A stretch of 64,000 bases of DNA, from assembly GCF_000730645.1 (NCBI RefSeq), contig NZ_BBIU01000004.1:62001-126000 (forward strand). The letters run 5' to 3'. This DNA comes from Pseudomonas parafulva NBRC 16636 = DSM 17004. GTDB lineage: Bacteria; Pseudomonadota; Gammaproteobacteria; Pseudomonadales; Pseudomonadaceae. A model generated the notes under the pieces. That model did not search any database. It was given only the letters and a program-made list of their open reading frames with translations, and was not told the origin of the DNA. The position numbers and the translations under genes are program-made. Position 1 is the stretch's first letter, and each line of letters opens with the position of its first letter. This document shows positions 16,182 to 24,939 of this stretch, piece by piece.

Positions 16182-17990
16182 ATGTCCAAGAAAATCCACG
16201 TAACCGACACGATCCTGCGCGACGCCCACCAGTCTTTGCTGGCGACCCGCATGCGTACCGAAGACATGCTGCCGATCTGCGACAAGCTCGACAAGGTTGG
16301 CTACTGGTCGCTGGAAGTGTGGGGTGGTGCCACCTTCGACGCCTGTGTGCGCTTCCTCAAGGAAGACCCCTGGGAGCGCCTGCGCAAGCTGCGCGCCGCC
16401 CTGCCCAACACGCGTCTGCAGATGCTGTTGCGCGGCCAGAACCTGCTGGGCTACCGCCACTACAGCGATGACGTGGTCAAGGCTTTCGTGGCCAAGGCTG
16501 CTGTAAACGGCATCGATGTATTCCGCATTTTCGACGCCATGAACGACGTGCGTAACCTGCGCGTGGCCATCGAAGCGGTCAAGGCGGCGGGCAAGCATGC
16601 CCAGGGCACCATCGCCTACACCACCAGCCCGGTGCACACCATCGAAGCCTTCGTGAACCAGGCCAAGCAGATGGAAGCCATGGGCTGCGACTCGGTGGCA
16701 ATCAAGGACATGGCAGGCCTGCTGACACCGTTCGCCACGGGCGAACTGGTCAAGGCATTGAAAGCCGAACAGTCGCTGCCGGTGTTCATTCACTCCCACG
16801 ACACTGCAGGCCTGGCTGCCATGTGCCAGCTCAAGGCTGTGGAAAACGGCGCCGACCATATCGACACGGCCATCTCCAGCTTTGCCTGGGGCACCAGCCA
16901 CCCGGGTACTGAATCGATGGTCGCCGCGCTCAAGGGCAGCGAGTTCGACACTGGCCTCGACCTGGAACTGCTGCAGGAAATCGGCCTGTATTTCTACGCC
17001 GTGCGCAAGAAGTACCACCAGTTCGAAAGCGAGTTCACCGCCGTGGACACCCGCGTGCAGGTCAACCAGGTGCCGGGTGGCATGATTTCCAACCTGGCCA
17101 ACCAGTTGAAGGAGCAGGGCGCCCTCAACCGCATGAGCGAAGTGCTCGCCGAGATCCCGCGTGTGCGTGAAGACCTGGGCTTCCCGCCGCTGGTCACGCC
17201 AACCTCGCAAATCGTCGGCACCCAGGCGTTCTTCAACGTGCTGGCCGGCGAGCGCTACAAAACCATCACCAACGAGGTGAAGCTTTACCTGCAAGGCGGT
17301 TACGGCAAGGCACCTGGCGTGGTGAACGAGCAACTGCGCCGCCAGGCCATCGGCAGCGAAGATGTGATCGACGTGCGCCCGGCCGACCTGTTGAAGCCGG
17401 AAATGGCCAAGCTGCGCACCGAGATCGGTGCCCTGGCCCGCAGCGAAGAGGACGTGCTGACCTTCGCCATGTTCCCGGACATCGGGCGCAAGTTCCTTGA
17501 AGAGCGCGAGGCCGGCACGCTCACTCCAGAAGTGTTGCTGCCCATTCCTGAGGCTGGCGCCGTCGCTGCCCCGGGTGGCGAGGGTGTGCCCACCGAGTTC
17601 GTCATCGACGTGCACGGTGAAACCTACCGGGTGGATATCACCGGGGTCGGCGTCAAGGCCGAAGGCAAACGCCACTTCTACCTGTCGATTGATGGCATGC
17701 CCGAAGAGGTGGTATTCGAGCCTTTGAACGAGTTCGTCGGTGGTGGCGGCAGCAAGCGCAAGCAAGCCAGCGCACCCGGCCATGTCAGCACCACCATGCC
17801 TGGCAACATCGTCGATGTGCTGGTGAAGGAGGGCGACACGGTCAAGGCTGGCCAGGCTGTATTGATCACCGAAGCCATGAAGATGGAAACCGAAGTGCAG
17901 GCGGCCATCGCCGGCAAGGTCGTGGCTATCCACGTGGCCAAGGGCGACCGCGTCACGCCCGGCGAGATCCTGATCGAAATCGAGGGCTGA
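16182..17990 (+). CDS. pycB: Pyruvate carboxylase subunit B (carboxyltransferase with biotin carrier)
   Basis: 602 residues. An N-terminal HMGL-like TIM barrel begins with VTDTILRDAHQSLLATRMRT, the metal-binding signature; PYC_OADA conserved domain follows; the C-terminus (about 530-602) is a biotinyl domain with EAMKMETE, where K567 is the biotin site. It transfers CO2 from biotin to pyruvate to make oxaloacetate. The same domain plan is found in oxaloacetate decarboxylase alpha (OadA), but no membrane OadB or OadG gene is nearby and a biotin carboxylase is, so carboxylase is the better call. A strong terminator follows. Confidence 0.92.
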   Translation: MSKKIHVTDTILRDAHQSLLATRMRTEDMLPICDKLDKVGYWSLEVWGGATFDACVRFLKEDPWERLRKLRAALPNTRLQMLLRGQNLLGYRHYSDDVVKAFVAKAAVNGIDVFRIFDAMNDVRNLRVAIEAVKAAGKHAQGTIAYTTSPVHTIEAFVNQAKQMEAMGCDSVAIKDMAGLLTPFATGELVKALKAEQSLPVFIHSHDTAGLAAMCQLKAVENGADHIDTAISSFAWGTSHPGTESMVAALKGSEFDTGLDLELLQEIGLYFYAVRKKYHQFESEFTAVDTRVQVNQVPGGMISNLANQLKEQGALNRMSEVLAEIPRVREDLGFPPLVTPTSQIVGTQAFFNVLAGERYKTITNEVKLYLQGGYGKAPGVVNEQLRRQAIGSEDVIDVRPADLLKPEMAKLRTEIGALARSEEDVLTFAMFPDIGRKFLEEREAGTLTPEVLLPIPEAGAVAAPGGEGVPTEFVIDVHGETYRVDITGVGVKAEGKRHFYLSIDGMPEEVVFEPLNEFVGGGGSKRKQASAPGHVSTTMPGNIVDVLVKEGDTVKAGQAVLITEAMKMETEVQAAIAGKVVAIHVAKGDRVTPGEILIEIEG

Positions 17991-18021
17991 TAAACGCCCG
18001 GGGCTATAACGGTTTACCTCT

Positions 18022-18046
18022 GGGGAGCGCATGCTCCCCTTTTTTT
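18022..18046 (+). terminator. Intrinsic terminator of pycAB
   Basis: GGGGAGC and GCTCCCC pair around GCAT, followed by seven T, 32 bases after the pycB stop. Confidence 0.92.
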
Positions 18047-18093
18047 CGGTCGCATGGCCCACCCCGAAGCGTGCTGGGCAGTGAAGCCAACCC

Positions 18094-18765
18094 TCAGCCT
18101 CTACGGCACACTTCGAGCGTTTCAACCTGGCCTTGCGGTTGTTGGTTGGCATCCCCCAACCACCGCTCGAACCCTGCAGCCACGGCAGGCCATTCATCGT
18201 CGGTAATCGAATACCACGCCGTATCGCGGTTGTGGTCCTTCACCACCAGATGCTTGCGGAACACCCCTTCGAAGGTGAAGCCGAAGCGCTCGGCCGCGCG
18301 CTTGGAGCGGGCGTTGGCGTTGTTGCACTTCCACTCCAGGCGCCGGTTGCCCAGTGCGAAACCCAGCTTGCCCAGCAGGTAAACCGCCTCGGTGCCTTTG
18401 GGCGTGCGCTGCATGGCCGCGCCGAAGGCGATGTGGCCTATTTCGATGCGGCCGTGATCGGGCACGATCGACATCAGGCTGAGGATGCCCTGTGCCTGCC
18501 CGTTGCTGCGGTCGATGACGCTATAGAACAATGGGTCGGTACCGGCCGCATTGGCTTGCAGCCAGCGGTCGAAGGCTCCGCGCTCGGTGAAGGGGCCGTA
18601 GGGCAGGTAATCCCAGAGGGAGGGGTCTGCCCCGGGGCCTTGCAGCACCTGCCACAGGTCATCGCCATGGCGCGCGGGGGCGAGCTTTTCCAGGCGCACG
18701 AAGCGGCCCTCGAGGGTGTCGGCCTTGGGTATCGCGGCCGGTTTCCAGTTCAAGGCATCAGTCAT
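18094..18765 (-). CDS. GNAT-family N-acetyltransferase, RimJ/RimL type
   Basis: 223 residues starting MTDALNWKPAAIPK. The pattern EGRFVRLEKL near the N-terminus, IEIGHIAFG in the middle, then RLEWKCNNANARSKRAAERFGFTFEGVFRKH is the RimJ/RimL (Acetyltransf_3) layout, which acetylates protein N-termini or small amines from acetyl-CoA. The acceptor is not known. The start overlaps the end of the upstream GNAT gene by eight bases, so the two are probably co-expressed. Confidence 0.85.
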   Translation of the reverse strand: MTDALNWKPAAIPKADTLEGRFVRLEKLAPARHGDDLWQVLQGPGADPSLWDYLPYGPFTERGAFDRWLQANAAGTDPLFYSVIDRSNGQAQGILSLMSIVPDHGRIEIGHIAFGAAMQRTPKGTEAVYLLGKLGFALGNRRLEWKCNNANARSKRAAERFGFTFEGVFRKHLVVKDHNRDTAWYSITDDEWPAVAAGFERWLGDANQQPQGQVETLEVCRRG

Positions 18766-19219
18766 GGTTGCCCTCCAGCCCTTTGCGAAATTGGATGAAG
18801 CCAGAGCGTTCGGCCACCTGCTGGTACAGGCTGATGGCCGTGGCATTGGTTTCGTGGGTGAGCCAGTGCACCTTGATGCAGTTATCGGCCTTGGCCGCCG
18901 CATACACGTGCTCGATCAAGCGGCGGCCGATACCCAGGCCGCGCTGGGCGCTGTCGACGTAGAGGTCCTGCAGGTAGCAGGCGTTCTCGATGCTCCAGTT
19001 GGAGCGGTGATAGATCCAGTTGACCATGCCGACGGCCTTGCCATCGGCCCAGGCCAAGGCCGAGTGGGTGGGCTCGTTGGGGTCGAGCAGGCGCTGCCAG
19101 GTGCTGAGGCTGACCGGGTCTGCCACCTCGGACTCGTAGAAGCACAGGTAGGCCTGCCACAGTTCAAGCCAGGCTGCATGGTCTTGGGCGGTTACAGGGC
19201 GCAGGGTAACGCTGGTCAT
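18758..19219 (-). CDS. GNAT-family N-acetyltransferase, possible polyamine type
   Basis: 153 residues of one GNAT domain: LYVDSAQRGLGIGRRLIEHV carries the acetyl-CoA loop (RGLGIGR), and NATAISLYQQVAERSGFIQF the last conserved segment. Diamine/polyamine acetyltransferases of the SSAT and PaiA groups have this single-domain form. It lies 14 bases downstream of a PaiB-like gene; in Bacillus paiA (spermidine acetyltransferase) and paiB are adjacent. A polyamine acceptor is therefore plausible but is inference from context only. Confidence 0.85.
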   Translation of the reverse strand: MTSVTLRPVTAQDHAAWLELWQAYLCFYESEVADPVSLSTWQRLLDPNEPTHSALAWADGKAVGMVNWIYHRSNWSIENACYLQDLYVDSAQRGLGIGRRLIEHVYAAAKADNCIKVHWLTHETNATAISLYQQVAERSGFIQFRKGLEGNHD

Positions 19220-19233
19220 GGGCGATGCCTTCC

Positions 19234-19863
19234 TTAGAGGTGGCGCATGTGCGCCGCCAGTTGGTTGTCGAGAGGGTCGGGGCTGGCGCTCAGTGCCTCA
19301 CGCACGCCGGCAATGTCCTGCGGCGGGCGGTTCTGGCTGAGCTTGCGAGCACCTTGCACGCGGCTGATGGGCAGGCGCACACCCACGATGGCCTTGAGCA
19401 TGCTGGCCAGGTAATCAGCCGGTGCGTCGCTGACGCGCCAAGGCATGCTGGCGCCTTGTTCATGCAGGTCGGTGAGCCGGCGGACGATCGCCAACAGCGA
19501 CTCGGGCTTGTGGATAACTTCGGCGGTGCCGTAGGCATGCACAGCCAGGTAATTCCAGGTAGGGACGACTTTGGGGTTGGCTTGCTTGCTGGGATAGAAA
19601 CCGGGGCTGACGTAGGCATCGGCACCCGGAAACACCAGCAGCGCCTCGCTTGCCTGGGCCAAATCCTGCCATTGGGGGTTGGCCCGTGCCAGGTGGGCAT
19701 ACACGGTACCCAATTCACCTTCTGCCGTTTCGACCAGCACAGGCAGGTGGGTAGCCAGCAAGCCATGTGCGCCATGGGTGATCAGAATGGCCAGGCGTGT
19801 AGCCAGCATCGCTGCGTGCAACTGTGCAACATCGTGCTCTTGATGAGGCTTGCTGGAGTACAT
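19234..19863 (-). CDS. PaiB-family FMN-binding protein
   Basis: 209 residues. The start MYSSKPHQ, LLATHLPVLVE, HLARANPQW and VPTWNYLAVHAYGTAEV are the PaiB signatures. The fold is a split beta-barrel related to FMN-binding flavoproteins. Bacillus PaiB was described as a negative regulator of sporulation and protease genes; in proteobacteria the role is unsettled and it may be an FMN or heme-type enzyme. It heads a minus-strand run with two GNAT genes and is divergent from a MocR regulator, the common arrangement for this family. A perfect DnaA-box 9-mer lies at 19509-19517. Confidence 0.86.
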   Translation of the reverse strand: MYSSKPHQEHDVAQLHAAMLATRLAILITHGAHGLLATHLPVLVETAEGELGTVYAHLARANPQWQDLAQASEALLVFPGADAYVSPGFYPSKQANPKVVPTWNYLAVHAYGTAEVIHKPESLLAIVRRLTDLHEQGASMPWRVSDAPADYLASMLKAIVGVRLPISRVQGARKLSQNRPPQDIAGVREALSASPDPLDNQLAAHMRHL

Positions 19864-21391
19864 GCTCGGTTTCCTTATGCAATGGTGCCATCCTAGGCAG
19901 ATGATTGGCTCCGGGTAAGAGCCATTGACTGCAAATTTGGAAGGTCCAATTCATGAGTGAAACTCGCCCCCCGTTACCGTTCGACCCCACGGGCATCACC
20001 CTGGACCGTAGCCGTGGGCTGAGCCGGCAGTTGTACCAGGCGCTGCGGATTCGCGTGCTCGATGGCCGCCTTGGCAGTGGCACACGCTTGCCGGCCACTC
20101 GCGAACTCGCCGCCATGCTGGCCCTGTCGCGTAACAGCGTGGTGCGTGCCTATGATCAATTGTATGCAGAAGGCTACATCGAGAGCCGGGTTGGGGACGG
20201 TACCTACGTAAGCCAGCTGCCAAAACTGTCCACACAGTTGTCCACAGGGTTATCCCAGTGCTTATCAACAGGTTTATCCACAAATTCACCGTCTGACACT
20301 GATGATTTATCCAGTTCAGGCGCCAGTAACGGGCCTTTGCAGCGGCTGAAAAAACATCATTTGGTGCCACCCCCGGAGGGCTCACCCAAGGCATTTCGTT
20401 TGGGTCTGCCTGCCTTCGACCTCTTCCCGTTCGGCGTCTGGGCCAAGCTGCAGGCGGGTTTCTGGCGCAACCCCGACCCTGCAAAGCTGGGCTACGGCAA
20501 CCCTGCAGGTGAGCGTGAGCTGCGTGAATTGATCGCAGCCTACCTGCGCAGTTCAAGGGGCCTTGTATGCACTGCTGAACAAATTGTGATCACCAGTGGT
20601 GCGCAGCAAGCCATCAGCCTTTGTGCACAGCTGCTGTTGCAGCCGGGTGAGGCTGTGGCTGTGGAAAACCCCGGGTATCGCGCAGCGGGGCATGCCTTTG
20701 CGTTGGCGGGTGCGCGTTTGTACGGCGTGGCGGTGGATGAGGAAGGGGTCGCCTGCGATCAGCTTGAGCAATGGCCGGCGTGCCGCCTGGCTTATGTGAC
20801 CCCGGCGCACCAGTACCCCACCGGCGTCACCATGAGCCTGGCCCGACGCCTGCAGTTGCTTGCCTGGGCGGAGCGCAACCAGGGCTGGATCATCGAAGAC
20901 GATTATGATGGGGAATACCGCTACAGCGGTGCCCCCTTGGCTCCGCTTGCCGCCTTGGACACACAGGGGCGGGTGCTGTACGTCGGCACCTTTGGCAAGA
21001 TCGCCTTCCCGGCGTTGCGCATGGGCTACCTGGTATTGCCCCCACCGCTGGCACAAGCGTTCGGGCAGGCCAAGGCGTTGGCCGTGCGCCACTCAGAAGT
21101 GAGTTCGCAATGTGTGATGGCGCAGTTTATGGCCCAAGGGCACTTCCAGCGGCACGTTCGCCGCATGCGCAAGGCCGCGCTGAGCCGGCGCAACATGCTC
21201 AAGGCCGGTTGGCCTGTGGATATTCCCGGGTTGGCAGCGATGCCCGACGTGTCGGCAGGGCTACACGTGAAGGTGGATGTGGATAACTTCGCCCGTGAGC
21301 AGGCTCTGGTAGGCAAAGCCCGTGCAGCCGGGGTAGAGGTGACGCCGCTCAGCAACTTCTGGTTGGGCGACAGCACGGTGCCTGTTGATAA
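19509..21391. promoter_or_regulatory. Cluster of DnaA-box 9-mers (B)
   Basis: Perfect copies lie at 19509-19517 (minus), 20274-20282 (plus) and 21278-21286 (minus). One-mismatch copies are at 20238, 20262, 21215 and 21383. The densest part, 20226-20316, is a tandem of TTGTCCACA, TTATCCCAG, TTATCAACA, TTATCCACA and TTATCCAGT, which codes the linker of the MocR regulator and uses four TTA leucine codons within 60 bases. Confidence 0.6.
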
Positions 21392-21482
21392 GCAGGCAGG
21401 GCTGGTGCTGGGGTTCGCGGCAGTACCGGAAGGGGAGATCGCCGAAGCGCTGATGCGCCTGCGCAGAGCGTGGCGAGCCTGA
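19953..21482 (+). CDS. MocR-type regulator (GntR HTH fused to aminotransferase fold)
   Basis: 509 residues. Residues 1-85 are a GntR winged HTH (SRGLSRQLYQALRIRVLDGR, then GTRLPATRELAAMLALSRNS). Residues about 90-120 are a Ser/Thr/Leu-rich linker. Residues about 130-509 form a fold-type I aminotransferase domain with YVTPAHQYPTG, IIEDDYDGEYRY and FGKIAFPALRMGY, where K349 should bind PLP. The PLP-sensing member PdxR has this plan. It is divergent from the paiB-like and GNAT genes and likely controls them. The linker is encoded by DnaA-box-like repeats, which is unusual. Confidence 0.9.
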   Translation: MSETRPPLPFDPTGITLDRSRGLSRQLYQALRIRVLDGRLGSGTRLPATRELAAMLALSRNSVVRAYDQLYAEGYIESRVGDGTYVSQLPKLSTQLSTGLSQCLSTGLSTNSPSDTDDLSSSGASNGPLQRLKKHHLVPPPEGSPKAFRLGLPAFDLFPFGVWAKLQAGFWRNPDPAKLGYGNPAGERELRELIAAYLRSSRGLVCTAEQIVITSGAQQAISLCAQLLLQPGEAVAVENPGYRAAGHAFALAGARLYGVAVDEEGVACDQLEQWPACRLAYVTPAHQYPTGVTMSLARRLQLLAWAERNQGWIIEDDYDGEYRYSGAPLAPLAALDTQGRVLYVGTFGKIAFPALRMGYLVLPPPLAQAFGQAKALAVRHSEVSSQCVMAQFMAQGHFQRHVRRMRKAALSRRNMLKAGWPVDIPGLAAMPDVSAGLHVKVDVDNFAREQALVGKARAAGVEVTPLSNFWLGDSTVPVDKQAGLVLGFAAVPEGEIAEALMRLRRAWRA

Positions 21483-21520
21483 GACTCGCCACGGTTCCCC
21501 GCTGCCAAAGGCCCGCGCCG

Positions 21521-22624
21521 TCAGGTGCCGGACTTGATCCGCGTCCAGGCCCGTGTCCGCGCCCGTTCAGCATCGCGAGCGAGCGGCGTGAGCGTATACA
21601 GCTTGGCCATGGCCTCTGCGGTCGGATACAGGTTGGGGTTGTTGCGGATAGCAGGGTCCACTTTGTTGGTCGCATCCTTGTTCGGGTTGGGGTACCCGAC
21701 AAAGTCGCTGATCGGCGCAATCACCTCAGGGCGCAGCAGGTAATTGATGAACGTGTAGGCATCCTCGGGGTTGGCCGCGTTCTTCGGAATCGCCAGCATG
21801 TCGAACCAGATCGGTGCGCCTTCCTTCGGCAGGCGCATGTCCACGACCACGCCGTTCTTGGCCTCGTGTGCGCGGTTGGCGGCCTGGGAGAAGCTGCCGC
21901 TGTACCCGACCGCCACGCAGATATCGCCATTGGCGATGTCAGCCATGTACTTGGAAGAGTGGAAGTAGGTGATGTACGGGCGGATCTTCAGCAGCAACGC
22001 CTGAGCTTTTGCATAGTCCGCAGGTTTGTCGCTGTTGGGCGGCAGGCCCAGGTACTGCAGGGCCAACGGCAGGATTTCCGACGGTGAGTCGAGCAGCGCC
22101 ACGCCACATTGCTTGAGCTTGGCGATGTTCTCTTCCTTGAAGATCAGGTCCCAGCTGTCTACCGGCGCGTTGTCACCCAGCGCCGCCTTGACCTTGGCCG
22201 GGTTGAAGCCGATGAGTACGGTGCCGTACATGTAGGGCACTGCAAACTGGTTACCAGGGTCGTTGGCCTCGATCAGTTTCATCAGGGCCGGGTCAAGGTG
22301 TTGCCAGTTGGGCAGCTTGCTGCGGTCCAGTGGCTGAAACACCCCGGCCTCAATCTGCTTGGCCAGAAACACGTTCGAGGGCACCACCACGTCATAGCCG
22401 GAATTACCGGTCAGCAGCTTGGCCTCAAGGGCTTCATTGGTGTCGAAGATGTCATAGATCAGTTTCACGCCGCTGTCCTGCTGGAAGCCGGTCAGGGTCT
22501 GCGGCGTGATGTAGTCGAACCAGTTATACACCCGCAGGGTGCGCTGTTCGGCCTGCGCGTGCAGTGCGCCGGTGAACAGCGATGCAGCCACCAACGGGGC
22601 GAGCAGATGCTTGAGACGGATCAT
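21521..22624 (-). CDS. Periplasmic polyamine-binding protein (PotF/SpuD family)
   Basis: 367 residues with a signal peptide (about 1-25, ending ALHAQA). [43 protein letters not shown] and [11 protein letters not shown] are the family marks; Trp and Asp residues in these stretches line the polyamine site in PotF and SpuD. It captures putrescine, spermidine or a related amine for an ABC transporter, but no permease or ATPase gene is adjacent, so it must share another system or act as a sensor. Its ATG overlaps the stop of the upstream amidohydrolase (ATGA), indicating translational coupling. Confidence 0.88.
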   Translation of the reverse strand: MIRLKHLLAPLVAASLFTGALHAQAEQRTLRVYNWFDYITPQTLTGFQQDSGVKLIYDIFDTNEALEAKLLTGNSGYDVVVPSNVFLAKQIEAGVFQPLDRSKLPNWQHLDPALMKLIEANDPGNQFAVPYMYGTVLIGFNPAKVKAALGDNAPVDSWDLIFKEENIAKLKQCGVALLDSPSEILPLALQYLGLPPNSDKPADYAKAQALLLKIRPYITYFHSSKYMADIANGDICVAVGYSGSFSQAANRAHEAKNGVVVDMRLPKEGAPIWFDMLAIPKNAANPEDAYTFINYLLRPEVIAPISDFVGYPNPNKDATNKVDPAIRNNPNLYPTAEAMAKLYTLTPLARDAERARTRAWTRIKSGT

Positions 22625-23667
22625 GGTTGGGCTCCAGGCTGGGCGCGCTGGAAGCCTTCCAGCACATTGACTGCGTTGATGCCGATTTCCTCGACGGCAT
22701 AGCCACCCTCCATCACGAACAAGGTGGGCTTGCCCAGCTGGGCAATACGCTTGCCCATCTCCAGGTAGTCGGGGCTGTCGAGCTTGAATTGCGAAATCGG
22801 GTCATCCTTGAAGGTGTCCACACCCAGCGAGACCACCAGCACGTCGGCGTCGTAGCCGGCGATGCGCTGGCAGGCGTCTTCCAGGGCGGTGCTCCAGGCA
22901 GCCCAGTCACTGCCGGCAGGCAGGGGGTAGTTGACGTTGCAGCCTTCGCCAGCGCCCTCGCCGGTTTCATCGGCGTAGCCCAGAAAATAGGGGAACTCGT
23001 CCTGCGGGTCGCCGTGGATCGATGCGAAGAACACGTCGCTGCGGTGGTAGAAGATGTCCTGCGTGCCGTTGCCATGGTGGTAGTCCACGTCCAGGATGGC
23101 GACCTTGCGCCGGCCCTGGTCAAGAAACGCCTGGGCGGCGATAGCGGCGTTGTTGAGGTAGCAGTAGCCCCCCATGACCTCACCGGCCGCGTGGTGCCCT
23201 GGCGGGCGGCACAGCGCAAAGGCTGCGTGCGCGCCTTGCTCAATCGCCGCCTGGGCAGTCAGGGCTACCTGCGCTGCGCTATAGGCGGCCTGCCAGGTGC
23301 CGGCGGTAATTGGGGCGCCGGCATCGAAGCTGTAGTAGCCCAGTTCGCCGTGCAGGCCTGTGGGCTTTACCTGCCGCAGGGTGCGGGCCGGCCAGGTAAA
23401 CGGCAGTAGGTCGCCTTCCTGCCCCAGCGCGGCCCAGCGCGCCCAGGCGCCCTCGAAGAAGGCCAGGTATTCGGCACTGTGAACCCTCAGCAGAGGCGCC
23501 CGCCCATGGTCGGTGGGCGGCTGAATGGCGCCGAGGTTGCGCTTTTTGACCTGCTCCAGCACATGGTCGGCCCGCGACGGCATTTCGAAACAGGGCATCA
23601 GCTTGCCATCGATCAGCTCGCAGCGGCCATGGTGCAGGCGGTGGTCATCGGAATAGATCGTCAGCAT
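22621..23667 (-). CDS. Acetylpolyamine amidohydrolase (histone deacetylase family)
   Basis: 348 residues of a zinc-dependent class II-type deacetylase fold. It contains RPPGHHA (H158, H159), DVDYHHGN (D195, H197) and D284 as zinc and catalytic residues, and Y323 in EGGYAVEE. These positions agree with the numbering I recall for Mycoplana acetylpolyamine amidohydrolase, which has the same length class. The likely reaction is hydrolysis of N-acetylputrescine or N-acetylcadaverine to free amine and acetate. Pseudomonas Aph enzymes are related. GGAGAA before the ATG at 23667 supports the start. The downstream polyamine-binding protein overlaps it by four bases. Confidence 0.92.
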   Translation of the reverse strand: MLTIYSDDHRLHHGRCELIDGKLMPCFEMPSRADHVLEQVKKRNLGAIQPPTDHGRAPLLRVHSAEYLAFFEGAWARWAALGQEGDLLPFTWPARTLRQVKPTGLHGELGYYSFDAGAPITAGTWQAAYSAAQVALTAQAAIEQGAHAAFALCRPPGHHAAGEVMGGYCYLNNAAIAAQAFLDQGRRKVAILDVDYHHGNGTQDIFYHRSDVFFASIHGDPQDEFPYFLGYADETGEGAGEGCNVNYPLPAGSDWAAWSTALEDACQRIAGYDADVLVVSLGVDTFKDDPISQFKLDSPDYLEMGKRIAQLGKPTLFVMEGGYAVEEIGINAVNVLEGFQRAQPGAQP

Positions 23668-23798
23668 TGTTGTTCTCCGGTAAGGACTGGCGTGGGCCAA
23701 TTGTCACGGGCTGCCCAGCGCGCGAGAACGACCCAAATGGCCAAAAGGGGATCGATGTGGCCAAGTGCTGTGGCCTGTTAGGGCCTGCTACGCACACG

Positions 23799-24791
23799 TC
23801 AGCCGCGAAACTGGCTGGGTGCTACACCACTCCAGCGCTGGAACGCATGCCGGAAGCTGGCGGTTTCACTGAAGCCAAGGGCTTCGGCAATCCGGTAGAT
23901 GGGCATTTGCTCATCGGCCAGCAACTGCTTGGCCCGCTCGAAGCGCAACTCGTCCAGCAACTGTTGATAACTGCTACCTAGCGCCTGCAAATGGCGGCGC
24001 AGGGTGCGTGACGAGCAGTTCATTTGCCGGGCCAGCCCTTCCAGGCCGGGTGCTGCGGCCAGTTGTTGCGCCAGCAGGTGGCGGATCCGCCCAAGCCAGG
24101 CCTGCCGGCCGGTGAACTCCAGGTTCAGGCGCCGGCAACGCTCGCTCATGGCCTTGTGGGTAATGGGGTCGGCCAGCGGCAGCGGTGTATCCAGCCAGCG
24201 TTTGTCGAAGCCAAAGGCATTGCCTGCTGCGGCGAAGATGACGGGGCACTGGAAGGCGTCGGTGTACAGGGCGTGATAAGCGGGCCGGGGGTGTTCGAAG
24301 CGGGTGCCGACCAGTGGCAGGGTACGGCCCAGCAGGTCGTCGCAGATGACCTTCAGCGATACCAGGCAGAACTCTGCGTTGAACGCGCTCAGCGCCGGGC
24401 TATCGTGATAATCGCTGGCGCTGAGCCAGACGCGCTGGCCGTCTTCCTGCAAGCGCAACTTGAAAACTGTTCCCAGCAGTGCCGGATATTGCAGGGCCAG
24501 GCGCAAGGCGTCACCCAAAGTGGCACTGGACAGCAGGGCGTAACCCAGCATCCCGTAGCTGGACACATGCATGCGCCGGCCCAGTTCAAGGCCGATGTCC
24601 TGCCGCCTGGCCACGGCATTGGCACACACCTGCAGCTCTTGCTGGGTGGTGATACGGGCATCGGCATGCCCCAGGTCTGCCGGGCCGATGCCGCTGCCGG
24701 CCAGCAGCGCAGAGGCCTCGCAACCGTCTGCCTGGAAGACGTTGAGGATCAGCGAAACCGCATTCAGGGTGGTCAGGTGGCTGTGCAGCAT
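23799..24791 (-). CDS. AraC-family regulator
   Basis: 330 residues. The N-terminal two thirds match the arabinose-binding-like sensor domain of OruR/ArgR-type AraC regulators (YGMLGYALLSSATLGDALRL). The C-terminus (about 230-330) has two HTH motifs: LARQMNCSSRTLRRHLQALG and IYRIAEALGFSETASFRHAF. It lies 131 bases upstream of the acetylpolyamine amidohydrolase on the same strand and may control it; effector unknown. The start at 24791 keeps the sensor domain intact. Confidence 0.87.
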   Translation of the reverse strand: MLHSHLTTLNAVSLILNVFQADGCEASALLAGSGIGPADLGHADARITTQQELQVCANAVARRQDIGLELGRRMHVSSYGMLGYALLSSATLGDALRLALQYPALLGTVFKLRLQEDGQRVWLSASDYHDSPALSAFNAEFCLVSLKVICDDLLGRTLPLVGTRFEHPRPAYHALYTDAFQCPVIFAAAGNAFGFDKRWLDTPLPLADPITHKAMSERCRRLNLEFTGRQAWLGRIRHLLAQQLAAAPGLEGLARQMNCSSRTLRRHLQALGSSYQQLLDELRFERAKQLLADEQMPIYRIAEALGFSETASFRHAFQRWSGVAPSQFRG

Positions 24792-24850
24792 GCTGGGCGA
24801 TCCCGTCGGGCTGGAGCGCATTCCAGAGCAAGTTGCGTGCCGGTTCAGGC

Positions 24851-24879
24851 AAAAAAAAACCCAGGGCAAGCGCCCCGGG
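24851..24879 (-). terminator. Intrinsic terminator of aspA
   Basis: On the minus strand CCCGGGGC and GCCCTGGG pair around GCTT, with one mismatch, followed by nine T. It lies 61 bases after the aspA stop. Confidence 0.88.
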
Positions 24880-24939
24880 CTAGGTAAAGGTTGAGAGGTG
24901 TCTAGTCCCTCGACCTGGTGAGACTGTTTACAGCCGCGG

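Noticed and set aside
16182..17990. pycB as a sodium-pump oxaloacetate decarboxylase alpha subunit
   Set aside because: The domain plan fits, but no membrane subunits are adjacent and a biotin carboxylase gene is.
16152..18197. A 681-codon open frame opposite pycB
   Set aside because: Same reason: a His- and Val-rich shadow frame of a certain gene.
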